A DNA stretch of 64,000 bases from OFTM10 sp964344055 (lineage in GTDB: Bacteria > Actinomycetota > Acidimicrobiia > Acidimicrobiales > Aldehydirespiratoraceae), in NCBI GenBank assembly GCA_964344055.1, contig CAYFLT010000012.1, forward strand, positions 8,400-72,399, read 5' to 3'. The notes under the pieces are model-generated. The model was not told the origin of the DNA. It did not search any database and saw nothing but the letters and a program-made list of their open reading frames with translations. Each line of letters starts with the position of its first letter. The stretch's first letter is position 1. This document shows, piece after piece, positions 1-7,424 of this stretch. The translations under genes were made by a program, and so were the position numbers.

Positions 1-1777
1 TGGTGACCGGAGGCGCCTCGACCGGCTCACCGCCCCGGTTCCGTTCGTCGTTCTCGTAGAGCTGGGCTGGGGCGAGGCCGGTGATGGCGCTGCCGTGGGC
101 GGGAGCTCGACCGGGGGTGGGGTCCAGAACGACCCATCCGACGCCGGCGAAGTAGACCTCGGGCCAGGCGTGGGCGTGCTCGCCCTTGACCACGTACTCC
201 TGTCGCGACTCGCTCCATTCGCCCCATGTGAACCCCACCGCCACCCGGGACGGGATACCGATCGATCGCGCCATCGAGGCGAAGGTCGACGCGAACTGTT
301 CGCAGTAGCCCCGGCGAACGACGTGGACGAAGTCCTCGATGTCGCTCACGTCGTGTCGCAGCGCCACCTCGAGGTCGTAGGTGAACAGATCGGGATCGAG
401 GAAGTAGTCCTGGAGCGCCCTGACCTTCTCGTAGTCGGTGTCGAACCCGTCGGTGATCTCGTGGGCGAGCTCGGTGACGCTCGAGGGCCAGCATCGACCA
501 GGCTCTCCTCCGGAGTCGCAACCGGGCGGCAGGGTGGTGTGCTCCTCGATGAACTCCCGATCGAGCCCCGCCGTGGCGTCGGCGGGGAGTGAGGCCGGGT
601 CGTAGTCCGGTATCTGCGATTCGATGACGTACGTGAAGCCGGCGGCGGCGCGCTCCTCGGAATCCCGCTTGACCACGAGGGCTCCGGTCGCCGTCTCGTA
701 CTCGAGCTCGACGCTCTGGGAGTCGATCACCTCAGAGACCTCGTAGGCAGCCGGCAGGTAGATCCCGCCGAGGCTGCGGGTCTTGATCTCCTGGCGGAGA
801 GGTCGTCGGAGAACGCCTTCGCCCACATCGGTGGCGACCTCTCCCCGCGCGTCCTCGAAGTTGCTGCTGCGCCGCCACAGCTGCCCGTCGAAGTCGGTGA
901 GGGCCATGAGCCGCCAGTACGACTTGCCTTCGCTCGGATCGTCGACCTTCACCGAGAACATCTCGAAGTTCGACTGCTCCACGAGGGTCGCGTTGACCTC
1001 GACGAGCGGGCTGATGACCTGCCGGGCCTCGGGCCCGTTGTCCCACTCACTCGGATCGAGCAGCACGTCGCCGGCTCCTGGGAGCGCCGGACCGGCCAGC
1101 GCGCCGAACACCACGGCAATGGATGCGATCACCGTGCCGACCCGGACGGTGGTGGACACGCCGCGCCCCGTCCCCGACGCCACCCACACCTCCTCGCGGG
1201 TCTGGCGGTCGGCCCGCATCGTCAGGAGCACGCCTGCGACGGCGGCCGCGTAGGTGACCCCGTGAGCGACCTGGTTCTGTTCGGCGCCGAGTAGGGCGGC
1301 GAAGACGAACACCGCAGTGGCGGGCGCAATCGCCTCCAACGGCGAGCGGAGCCGGAAGGCCGCCCAGTCGGCGAGGAAGACACCCCACCAGAGCGCGGCG
1401 CCGCTCACGGCGACGAATCCCCGGATCGGTTCGACCGGAGCGGACTCCTCGGTGAAGAGCGTCCACGCGTCACTCAGGTCTACACGGAGTAGCGAGAGGG
1501 TTTCCCTGGTCGGGATCAGCGACGCGGAGGTCTCCGGGAACAACAACAGATTGCCCACGACGAGCAGGCCGGCCAGGCTCACCATCGCGGCGACGATCAT
1601 CCCGAAGCCCGCCCGACGCACGACGATCGCCAGGGCGTGGGCGGCCACCACCATGGCGAGCAACTCGCCGAGGAAGCTGGTGTCGAGGAACAGGCGCTCG
1701 AGCCCCACCGTCACGACGACGGTGAGCACCAGCATCGCCAACTCGGCGAGCATGCCGACGATGCGGCGCGGGGTCAT
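1..1777 (-). CDS. Transglutaminase-like membrane protein (DUF3488/TgpA type), C-terminus cut by window edge
   Basis: The minus-strand frame opens with ATG at 1777 and stays open to base 1, giving 592 codons. The first ~200 residues hold several hydrophobic membrane segments, as in the DUF3488 region of TgpA-type proteins. A long extracytoplasmic part follows, then a transglutaminase core with a visible triad: Cys492 in RRGYCEQF, His536 in HAWPEVY and Asp552 in LDPTPG. Family members usually end in another membrane helix and a DUF4129-like tail, which would lie beyond the window. The start overlaps the stop of the upstream DUF58 gene by 4 bp (ATGA), so the genes are translationally coupled. 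The DUF58-MoxR-transglutaminase triad is common in Actinobacteria, but its substrate is not established. Confidence 0.9.
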   Translation of the reverse strand, partial: MTPRRIVGMLAELAMLVLTVVVTVGLERLFLDTSFLGELLAMVVAAHALAIVVRRAGFGMIVAAMVSLAGLLVVGNLLLFPETSASLIPTRETLSLLRVDLSDAWTLFTEESAPVEPIRGFVAVSGAALWWGVFLADWAAFRLRSPLEAIAPATAVFVFAALLGAEQNQVAHGVTYAAAVAGVLLTMRADRQTREEVWVASGTGRGVSTTVRVGTVIASIAVVFGALAGPALPGAGDVLLDPSEWDNGPEARQVISPLVEVNATLVEQSNFEMFSVKVDDPSEGKSYWRLMALTDFDGQLWRRSSNFEDARGEVATDVGEGVLRRPLRQEIKTRSLGGIYLPAAYEVSEVIDSQSVELEYETATGALVVKRDSEERAAAGFTYVIESQIPDYDPASLPADATAGLDREFIEEHTTLPPGCDSGGEPGRCWPSSVTELAHEITDGFDTDYEKVRALQDYFLDPDLFTYDLEVALRHDVSDIEDFVHVVRRGYCEQFASTFASMARSIGIPSRVAVGFTWGEWSESRQEYVVKGEHAHAWPEVYFAGVGWVVLDPTPGRAPAHGSAITGLAPAQLYENDERNRGGEPVEAPPVT

Positions 1778-2940
1778 GTCGGCACCAGTCCCACCCGCCG
1801 GTCCAGGCGCCAGAGCTGGGCGAGCTGGCCCGGCCCGGTCAGGTGGATCCAATCGGCGGTGCGGCTGCCCTCACCGTCCGCCTGTCCCCACTTCTCGGCA
1901 TCGATGGTGACCACGATCGCGGCCCTGAGCCGCTGAGCGAAGAGCCGGCGGGCGGCGACGTCCTGGGCGAGGACGGGATCGGCGGAGACCGCGACGACCG
2001 TGCCGGCGGTCATCGGAACCGACGGGTGGATCGACTCGGCGCCGTCCTCGAGCAGGGCGAGGAACTCGAGGATGGGATCGAGCTGGTTGGAGCCGGTGAC
2101 GAGGGGAGTGCTGCGGCCGTCGGTCGTCTCGATCCGGGTGGCATCGCCGGCGGCGAGGACTGCGGCAGTGATGGATCCGGCGACCGATGCCGTGTGGTCG
2201 ATCGTCCGGCTGGCGTCCCCGGGTGGTCGGGTGTCGATCACCACCGACAAACGGCCGTGGCGCGGTGGGCGGAACTGGCGAACCTGGAGATCGCCGTGCC
2301 GCGCCGACGATGGCCAGTGGATCTTGCGGAGATCGTCACCCGGCACGTATTCGCGCAACCCGTCGAACTCCTCGTCGCTGAGGCCGAGTGACTGGCGGAG
2401 CTCTTCCCCCAGGAGGGGATCGTCGCCGACCGGGACGTGGATCGGCGGAAGGACCTCGATCGGCGGATGGACGATCAGCCGCACCCGTGTGTCGACTCGG
2501 TGACTGCGGCGGGCGAGGCCGAGCGCATCGACGTCATCGATCCGGATGGGACCGAGCTCGAGGATGCCGCGACGGGTCGTGGGAAGTCGGTAGGCACCCT
2601 GGACGACCGCGTTGTTGGGTGGGAGCGGCGCGAGCGAGAGGTGCACGCCACGGGTGCCACTCACCGAGTCGTGGAGCCGGAGCAGAGGGCTCCGGCGGGT
2701 GCTCCGGTTGATGATGGCGAGATCGACTCGGGCCGCCTCGCCGGCGGGTACCCGAGGTGGGGTGAGCTGACGGGCGACGGCGACCCGCGACGGGCTCGTG
2801 CGCCGCAGCACGACGGCGAGAAGCACCGAGGCCAGCGCCACCGTGCCGGCCACCATGAACTCGACCGCACCGAAGAGGCGGCCGGCGACGATGAATGCCG
2901 TACCGCCGACCAGCACCCCCCACCCGGCGCGGGTGGGCAC
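1774..2940 (-). CDS. DUF58 domain protein
   Basis: This 388-residue protein has two adjacent hydrophobic helices near residues 8-45. An immunoglobulin-like stretch follows, and near residue 200 comes the DUF58 signature YVPGDDLRKIHWPSSAR, continuing GDLQVRQF. The C-terminal part resembles a von Willebrand A-type fold, with VVIDTRPPGD as its first strand, although a full MIDAS is not obvious. It lies two bases downstream of the MoxR ATPase stop and overlaps the transglutaminase gene by 4 bp. By family knowledge, MoxR ATPases act with DUF58/VWA partners in chaperone-like assembly of surface or periplasmic complexes. The client here is unknown. Confidence 0.9.
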   Translation of the reverse strand: MPTRAGWGVLVGGTAFIVAGRLFGAVEFMVAGTVALASVLLAVVLRRTSPSRVAVARQLTPPRVPAGEAARVDLAIINRSTRRSPLLRLHDSVSGTRGVHLSLAPLPPNNAVVQGAYRLPTTRRGILELGPIRIDDVDALGLARRSHRVDTRVRLIVHPPIEVLPPIHVPVGDDPLLGEELRQSLGLSDEEFDGLREYVPGDDLRKIHWPSSARHGDLQVRQFRPPRHGRLSVVIDTRPPGDASRTIDHTASVAGSITAAVLAAGDATRIETTDGRSTPLVTGSNQLDPILEFLALLEDGAESIHPSVPMTAGTVVAVSADPVLAQDVAARRLFAQRLRAAIVVTIDAEKWGQADGEGSRTADWIHLTGPGQLAQLWRLDRRVGLVPT

Positions 2941-2942
2941 GC

Positions 2943-3968
2943 TCAGCCCCGTCCCGGCCGCGGAATCGGTACCGCGTCGACGATGTCGGCGACGACGTCG
3001 GCCGTTCGAGTTCCTCGCATCCGGCTCTCGGGGGTGATGAGCAGGCGATGGGGCATGACGTAGCGGGCGAGTCGCTTGATGTCGTCCGGGGTGGCGTAGG
3101 CCCGGCCGTGGGCTGCGGCCTCGGCTCGGGCCACTCGCTGGAGCGCCAGAACGCCTCGGGGCGACAGCCCCAGCGCCAACGCGGGATGGTTGCGGGTGGC
3201 GTCGGCGAGGTCGAGCAGATAGCTACGGAGCGCCGGGGCCAGGTAGATCTGGCTGAGTGACGTCGACATCTCGTTCACCTGGGCGGCCGTGAGCACCGGC
3301 TGGAGTGAGTCGACCGGTTCGCTGCTGTCACCGTGGGTCTCGAGGATCTCGATCTCGGCCGAGCGATCCGGGTAGCCGATCTCGATCCGCATCAGGAAGC
3401 GGTCCAGCTGGGCCTCCGGAAGCGGATAGGTGCCTTCCTGCTCGATCGGGTTCTGGGTGGCGATCACCATGAACGGCGCTTCCAGAGTGTGGGTGGTGCC
3501 GTCGGTGGTGACCTGGTGCTCACCCATCGCTTCGAGGAGTGCCGACTGGGTCTTCGGCGAGGCCCGGTTGATCTCGTCCGCGAGGAGGATGTTCGAGAAC
3601 ACCGGCCCGGGCCGGAACTCGAACCGCTCGTGCCCACGATCCCAGACGCTCACGCCGGTGACGTCCGTGGGCAGGAGATCGGGGGTGAACTGCACGCGGC
3701 CGAACCGGCCGTTCACGCTTCGGGCCAGCGCCTTGCCGAGGCTCGTCTTGCCGACGCCGGGTACGTCCTCCACGAGTACGTGCCCGTCGCTGACGAGTGC
3801 GAGGGCGAGGAGATGGATGACCTCCGCCTTCCCCTTGATCGCCCGTTCGATGTTGGCGGTGAGCGCCGCGAAGTTCTCGGCGAAGCCCGGGCTCGCGCCG
3901 TGGGCCTCCTCCGCCTGGCCCGCGGCACCCCCGGCGGGTTCGCTCGAATGCTGTTCGGTGGTGGTCAC
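2943..3968 (-). CDS. MoxR-family AAA+ ATPase
   Basis: This 341-residue AAA+ ATPase starts at GTG 3968. Walker A is GVGKTSLGKALA, Walker B is NILLADEINRASPKTQSALLEAMGE, followed by sensor 1 (VIATQNPIEQEGTYPLPEAQLDRF) and a C-terminal lid. These are hallmark MoxR/RavA-like motifs. A GGAG sits 7 bases before GTG, and a TACGCT -10-like hexamer lies on the minus strand at 4006-4001, so the three-gene operon probably begins here. The gene is divergent from the ROK gene. The role is probably chaperone-like remodelling with the DUF58 and transglutaminase partners. Confidence 0.95.
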   Translation of the reverse strand: MTTTEQHSSEPAGGAAGQAEEAHGASPGFAENFAALTANIERAIKGKAEVIHLLALALVSDGHVLVEDVPGVGKTSLGKALARSVNGRFGRVQFTPDLLPTDVTGVSVWDRGHERFEFRPGPVFSNILLADEINRASPKTQSALLEAMGEHQVTTDGTTHTLEAPFMVIATQNPIEQEGTYPLPEAQLDRFLMRIEIGYPDRSAEIEILETHGDSSEPVDSLQPVLTAAQVNEMSTSLSQIYLAPALRSYLLDLADATRNHPALALGLSPRGVLALQRVARAEAAAHGRAYATPDDIKRLARYVMPHRLLITPESRMRGTRTADVVADIVDAVPIPRPGRG

Positions 3969-4000
3969 ATGGATCTCCGGGCCGCCTCGATGTCCGGGTC

Positions 4001-4006
4001 AGCGTA
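4001..4006 (-). promoter_or_regulatory. -10-like hexamer for the MoxR operon
   Basis: On the minus strand this reads TACGCT, matching the actinobacterial TANNNT -10 pattern. It would place the transcript start about 25 bases before GTG 3968, leaving room for the GGAG ribosome site. No convincing -35 is visible. Confidence 0.4.
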
Positions 4007-4069
4007 GAGGGTGGTGATGGACCGTTGCGATCGCCCTGTCGGATGGCAGTCGTTTCCCGATGATCGCCA

Positions 4070-4075
4070 TACAGT
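4070..4075 (+). promoter_or_regulatory. -10-like hexamer, apparent leaderless start of ROK gene
   Basis: TACAGT lies 8 bases before ATG 4084, with no Shine-Dalgarno sequence between. That spacing would put the transcript start at or near the start codon, so it argues for 4084 rather than the in-frame ATG at 4060. Confidence 0.5.
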
Positions 4076-4083
4076 CGGGCCCG

Positions 4084-4953
4084 ATGGATTCCGCTCTCGC
4101 AATCGACATCGGTGGCACCAAGTTCGAGGCCGCGGTCGTGGGAGCGACCGGCGAGATGGCGCAGCGTTCGCGAGTCGACTCCACCGGCGCCTCTGACGGC
4201 GAGGATCTGTTCTCGCGACTCGAGGAACTGCTCCGCGGTATCGACTACGCAGACGCCGGCGTGTGCGGGGTCGGGTCCGGAGGTCCGATGCGCAAGGGCG
4301 GCGAGTCGGTGTCACCGCTCAACATCGCCGCCTGGAGGGACTTCCCGCTGCGGTCGAGGCTGGCGGAGCTCACCGGTCTCCCTACGTTCGTCGACAACGA
4401 CGCGAAGGCTCTCGCGTTGGCGGAGGGATGGATGGGCGCCGCGAAAGGCGAACGGAACTTCATCGCCATGGTGGTCTCCACCGGCGTCGGCGGTGGGATC
4501 GTTCTCGACGGGCGATTGCTCGACGGCGACGACGGCAACGCCGGCCACATCGGCCACATCGTGGTCGAGCCGGAGGGGACCGAGCTGCCCGATCACGTTC
4601 GCGGTGTTCTCGAAGCCGAGGCGTCCGGGACCGCGGTCGCGTTTCGCACCGGACGTCCGGCGGCGGAGGCCGATGCCGCCGAGATCGCCCGGGTCGGGAC
4701 CCTGGTCGGTCGAGCGGTCGGGTCGGTGGCGAATCTCCTCGACCTCGGGCTCGCAGTGGTGGCCGGCTCGGTGGCGCTCGGTTACGGAGATGCCTTCTTC
4801 GATGCGGCCCAAAGGGAGGTCGATCGAGTGGCGGCACTCCAACACTCGGTCGGAACCAGGATCATCCCGGCCGGGCTTGGGTCGAACGGACCGCTCGTCG
4901 GCGCCGCTGCGGTGGGGCTTCGTGGTCTCGGCCACGATGTGGGGATCCGATGA
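4084..4953 (+). CDS. ROK-family sugar kinase-like protein
   Basis: This 289-residue ROK protein has the N-terminal phosphate-binding motif ALAIDIGGTKFEAAVV, the sugar-site sequence FVDNDAKALALAEGWMGAAKG and the glycine-rich STGVGGGIVLDGRLLDGDDGN followed by AGHIGH. ROK kinases such as glucokinase usually carry CxCGxxGCxE just after the GHxGH motif. Here the equivalent stretch (EGTELPDHVRGVLEAEASG) has none of those cysteines, so zinc binding is unlikely. The hexose-kinase activity is inferred from family only. The start was chosen from the -10-like hexamer at 4070. The gene overlaps the next small gene by 4 bp. Confidence 0.88.
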   Translation: MDSALAIDIGGTKFEAAVVGATGEMAQRSRVDSTGASDGEDLFSRLEELLRGIDYADAGVCGVGSGGPMRKGGESVSPLNIAAWRDFPLRSRLAELTGLPTFVDNDAKALALAEGWMGAAKGERNFIAMVVSTGVGGGIVLDGRLLDGDDGNAGHIGHIVVEPEGTELPDHVRGVLEAEASGTAVAFRTGRPAAEADAAEIARVGTLVGRAVGSVANLLDLGLAVVAGSVALGYGDAFFDAAQREVDRVAALQHSVGTRIIPAGLGSNGPLVGAAAVGLRGLGHDVGIR

Positions 4954-5216
4954 TCTCGATCCGCATGTTCGCCGTCGGAGTACGAGCCGTGGCCCCACGT
5001 CCAGCCCTGTGGCTCACAGCCATCCGGCAGGTGGTCCGTTTCACACCCGATCGGTGGTGGCGGCGCCGTCCCTTCCTGCCCCTTCCTGACCCCGAGCTAC
5101 TCGGATTCCGGTCGGTGACCCAATACGGCGACGCGGCCCATGTCCCCGAAGTCGCCGACGTCGTGGCCTGGCTCCGCTGGTGCAAGTCCGAGAACCAACG
5201 CCGCCGCTACGACTAG
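4950..5216 (+). CDS. Small protein of unknown function
   Basis: The frame starts at ATG 4950, overlapping the ROK stop, and encodes 88 residues. The protein is basic in the middle (RFTPDRWWRRRPFLPLPD) and ends with EVADVVAWLRWCKSENQRRRYD. There is no signal peptide or clear membrane helix, although residues 10-30 are moderately hydrophobic. Tight coupling to the ROK gene and codon use like its neighbours support a real gene. I do not recognise the family. Confidence 0.65.
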   Translation: MISIRMFAVGVRAVAPRPALWLTAIRQVVRFTPDRWWRRRPFLPLPDPELLGFRSVTQYGDAAHVPEVADVVAWLRWCKSENQRRRYD

Positions 5217-5219
5217 CGT
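5214..5219 (+). promoter_or_regulatory. -10-like hexamer, apparent leaderless start of HNH gene
   Basis: TAGCGT lies 6 bases before ATG 5226 and overlaps the preceding stop codon. There is no ribosome site between, so a leaderless transcript is likely. Confidence 0.45.
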
Positions 5220-5225
5220 CTCGCC

Positions 5226-5732
5226 ATGGCCGGGGTGCTCGTTCTCAACGCGACCTTCGAGCCGCTTGCCGTGGTCAGTATCAGGCGAGCGGTTTGCCTC
5301 GTGCTGTCCGAGAAGGTGGAGCTCCTGGCCGGTAGCGGGCGCCGGGTCCGTTCGGAGCGGCTGAGTGTGGAGGAGCCGTCGGTAGTGCGGCTGGCCCGGT
5401 ACGTCTCCGTGCCGTATCAGCGACACCGGGCCCCGAGCCGACGTGGGGTCTTCACCCGTGACCGGCATCGCTGCCAGTACTGCACGGCCTCGGCGGAGAC
5501 GCTCGACCATGTCGTTCCTCGTAGCCGGGGCGGTCGGCACACCTGGGAGAATCTGGTGGCGGCGTGCCGCCGGTGCAACGCCCACAAGCGGGATCGTCTC
5601 CTGAAGGAGACTTCGATGCGCCTCAGGAGGCGGCCGGGCCCGCCCCCACCGTCGACCTGGATCGAAGTGGCCGCGGGCTCCATCCCTCGGGAGTGGGAGC
5701 CCTACCTCCGGGACCATCGCCAGACGGCGTGA
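5226..5732 (+). CDS. HNH endonuclease family protein
   Basis: The 168-residue protein begins MAGVLVLNATFEPLAVVSIRRA, typical of actinobacterial HNH proteins. The nuclease core runs from CQYC through LDHVVPRSRGG and WENLVAACRRCNAHKRD: the two CxxC pairs should bind structural zinc and the DH...N...H residues form the beta-beta-alpha metal site. This family is widespread as single chromosomal genes with no methylase or toxin partner, and its physiological role is not settled. Its stop overlaps the GTG of the ligase-like gene. Confidence 0.9.
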   Translation: MAGVLVLNATFEPLAVVSIRRAVCLVLSEKVELLAGSGRRVRSERLSVEEPSVVRLARYVSVPYQRHRAPSRRGVFTRDRHRCQYCTASAETLDHVVPRSRGGRHTWENLVAACRRCNAHKRDRLLKETSMRLRRRPGPPPPSTWIEVAAGSIPREWEPYLRDHRQTA

Positions 5733-6427
5733 CCGGACCGACCTCGCTGCCTTCGGCGTCCGGCACCCGCTGGACCCTGGAGACCCGGTCCGGTGGCGCG
5801 GCCGAACTCCACGAGTTCGATCCACCCGGCGAGACCGTACCCACGATGCGGGTCCTCGAGGTCGAACGGGCCGCGCTCGTGCTGGGCAGCTCCCAACGAG
5901 ACGACGTGGTCGATCCCGACCGAGCGAGTGCCGAGGGACTCGAGGTGGTCCGACGTCGGAGTGGGGGAGGGGCGGTGGTGCTCGAGCCGGAGCACCACGT
6001 GTGGGTCGACTTCTGGGTCCCCGAGGGTGATCCTCGGTGGGACGACGATGTGGTCCTGGCGGCGCTCTGGGCGGGCGCGGCCTGGATCGAGGCGCTCAGG
6101 CCCTCGACCGGCATCGACCTCGGAGTGCACCGGGACGGTGTGGAGGAGCGGCGCTGGTCGAAACTGGTCTGTTTCGCCGGGGTCGGGCCGGGCGAGGTGC
6201 TGGATGGCGACCGGAAGTTCGTGGGTGTGAGCCAGCGCCGCACACGTCACTGGATCCGTATCCAGACGATGGTGCATCGCCGATTCTCGGGTGTACGAGC
6301 GGTGGCGGGGTTGGCTCTGGAAAGGGCCGAGCGGTCCGAGGTGGCCGCCCACCTGGACGGCTCGGTCGGCGTGATCGGCGACCGGCCCGTGGTTCCGGCG
6401 TTGATCGACGCCCTCGCCGAATTCTGA
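5729..6427 (+). CDS. Lipoate/biotin protein ligase-like protein (BPL_LplA_LipB family)
   Basis: The chosen start is GTG 5729, which overlaps the HNH stop by 4 bp; it gives 232 residues. The motif VVRRRSGGGAVVLEPEHHVWVDFWVP matches the RRxSGGGAV lipoyl-AMP binding loop of LplA-like enzymes, and WSKLVCFAGVGPGEVLDGDRKFVGVSQRR has the catalytic-lysine region (DRKFVG). The enzyme probably attaches lipoate or octanoate to a carrier, but the acceptor is not shown by context. A longer in-frame start at 5564 would overlap the HNH gene by 169 bp and is unlikely. Confidence 0.85.
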   Translation: MTGPTSLPSASGTRWTLETRSGGAAELHEFDPPGETVPTMRVLEVERAALVLGSSQRDDVVDPDRASAEGLEVVRRRSGGGAVVLEPEHHVWVDFWVPEGDPRWDDDVVLAALWAGAAWIEALRPSTGIDLGVHRDGVEERRWSKLVCFAGVGPGEVLDGDRKFVGVSQRRTRHWIRIQTMVHRRFSGVRAVAGLALERAERSEVAAHLDGSVGVIGDRPVVPALIDALAEF

Positions 6428-6443
6428 TCGGCCGCGCCCGCAC

Positions 6444-6480
6444 CTGACCCGATTCGGTACCAGGTACCGAATCGGGTCAG
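6444..6480. repeat. Perfect 37-bp palindrome, possible terminator or REP-like element
   Basis: Arms CTGACCCGATTCGGTACC (6444-6461) and GGTACCGAATCGGGTCAG (6463-6480) are exact reverse complements around a single A. It sits 17 bases after the ligase-like gene and opens the 314-bp gap before mraZ. RNA from it would form an 18-bp hairpin, so it may end the upstream operon, although no T-tract follows. The core GATTCGGTACC/GGTACCGAATC recurs at 61665-61695. Confidence 0.7.
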
Positions 6481-6566
6481 CTCGCGGGTCTGTGGAGGGA
6501 ACGGCGTGCAAGGGGGCCGGTTCGGGGAAGCGCGCGCTCCACGGGAGGCACGAACAGGCGTTCGTT

Positions 6567-6694
6567 TGGGGATCTGTGGGGGAAGAAGTGGAGGAATGAC
6601 TTGTGTCTGGGGAGTGAAGGGGAGTACTGTGGAGAGCTATGGAGGAACAGGGAGGACTCTGGGGGCCTGAGGGGCCAACGGGGGGCTCCTGGGT
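6567..6694 (+). promoter_or_regulatory. dcw promoter with a 10-bp-phased array of MraZ-box-like repeats
   Basis: TGGGG-type words begin at 6567 and 6577. From 6608 onward, G-rich words (TGGGGAG, AGGGGAG, TGTGGAG, TATGGAG, CAGGGAG and G-run versions) recur with the GGAG or GGGG core starting at exactly 6611, 6621, 6631, 6641, 6651, 6661, 6671 and 6681. E. coli MraZ is known to bind TGGGN repeats spaced by 5 bp, the same 10-bp period. A -10-like TACTGT lies inside the array at 6625-6630. This fits autoregulation of the division operon by MraZ, with an unusually long operator. Confidence 0.7.
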
Positions 6695-6741
6695 CCGACG
6701 GAAGTCCGACACCCATCACGAGCACGGAGAGGAGGGCAGCA

Positions 6742-7179
6742 GTGGCACGGTTCGTGGGCAACTTCGAACACACGATCGACGACAAGGGCCGGCTGATCCT
6801 CCCGTCGTCGTTTCGGCCCAAGCTCGCCGAGGGGGCCTTCATCACCCCTCTGGATCACTGCCTGGCGATCCTTCCCGCCGAGGAGTTCGACCGTATGGCC
6901 GACCGGCTCGAGGAGCAGGTGGCGGCCGGCGAAGTCGATGTCAGTGCCCTCCGCCACTTCGCGGCCCAGGCCGACGAGGTCGTTCCCGACTCGCAGGGCC
7001 GCGTCCGACTGCTTCCCCATCTGCGCGAGCTCGTCGGACTCGACCGCAACGTCGTCGTCACCGGTGCGCTTCGGCGCATCGAGATCTGGGACCCGGACCG
7101 CTGGTCCGGTGTCTCTCCGGACGGAGCCGAGAAGCTCGCCGATGCCATCGAGCGGGGCCACGGTTTCGGCCCCAACTGA
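6742..7179 (+). CDS. mraZ: Transcriptional regulator / division protein MraZ
   Basis: The start is GTG 6742, six bases after a GGAGAGGAGGG ribosome site; it gives 145 residues, the usual MraZ length. The protein begins VARFVGNFEHTIDDKGRLILPSSFRPKL, and the second half repeats the AbrB-like fold (PDSQGRVRLLPHLRELVGL). MraZ is a ring-forming DNA-binding protein that represses its own dcw promoter. The frame stays open upstream to 6601, but that would read through the operator array and does not resemble the family. Next downstream is the mraW leader RNA. Confidence 0.95.
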   Translation: MARFVGNFEHTIDDKGRLILPSSFRPKLAEGAFITPLDHCLAILPAEEFDRMADRLEEQVAAGEVDVSALRHFAAQADEVVPDSQGRVRLLPHLRELVGLDRNVVVTGALRRIEIWDPDRWSGVSPDGAEKLADAIERGHGFGPN

Positions 7180-7270
7180 CCATCCGAATCCCCCGATTCT
7201 GACTACCCACCGAACCCGAGCACACAGGAAGGACACCACTCCGCCCAACCGCCATCTCGACCGATTCGAA

Positions 7271-7380
7271 CATCTGCAGTCTTCCGATCAGCAAATGGAA
7301 GACCCGTACTCCGCCCGCTTGCCATCAGCTCGACCGGGGAGAAATCCCGGCGTGCGCTGCTGATCGGGAGACTGCAGATG
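7271..7380 (+). ncRNA. Structured 5' leader of rsmH, candidate actinobacterial mraW RNA motif
   Basis: Two 23-base arms (7271-7293 and 7358-7380) pair with one mismatch and enclose a 64-base loop. The loop contains a CCGGG/CCCGG hairpin (7334-7338 with 7346-7350). An alternative stem CTTCC/GGAAG (7281-7285 with 7297-7301) reuses part of the left arm, so the two folds exclude each other. A structured mraW RNA motif upstream of mraW/rsmH is known in many Actinobacteria. Position and structure fit it, but identity needs a covariance search. It ends 44 bases before rsmH. Confidence 0.65.
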
Positions 7381-7424
7381 GGCGAACCGTCGAGGTGTGG
7401 CCCCAACGGCGGGTGTAACGGATC

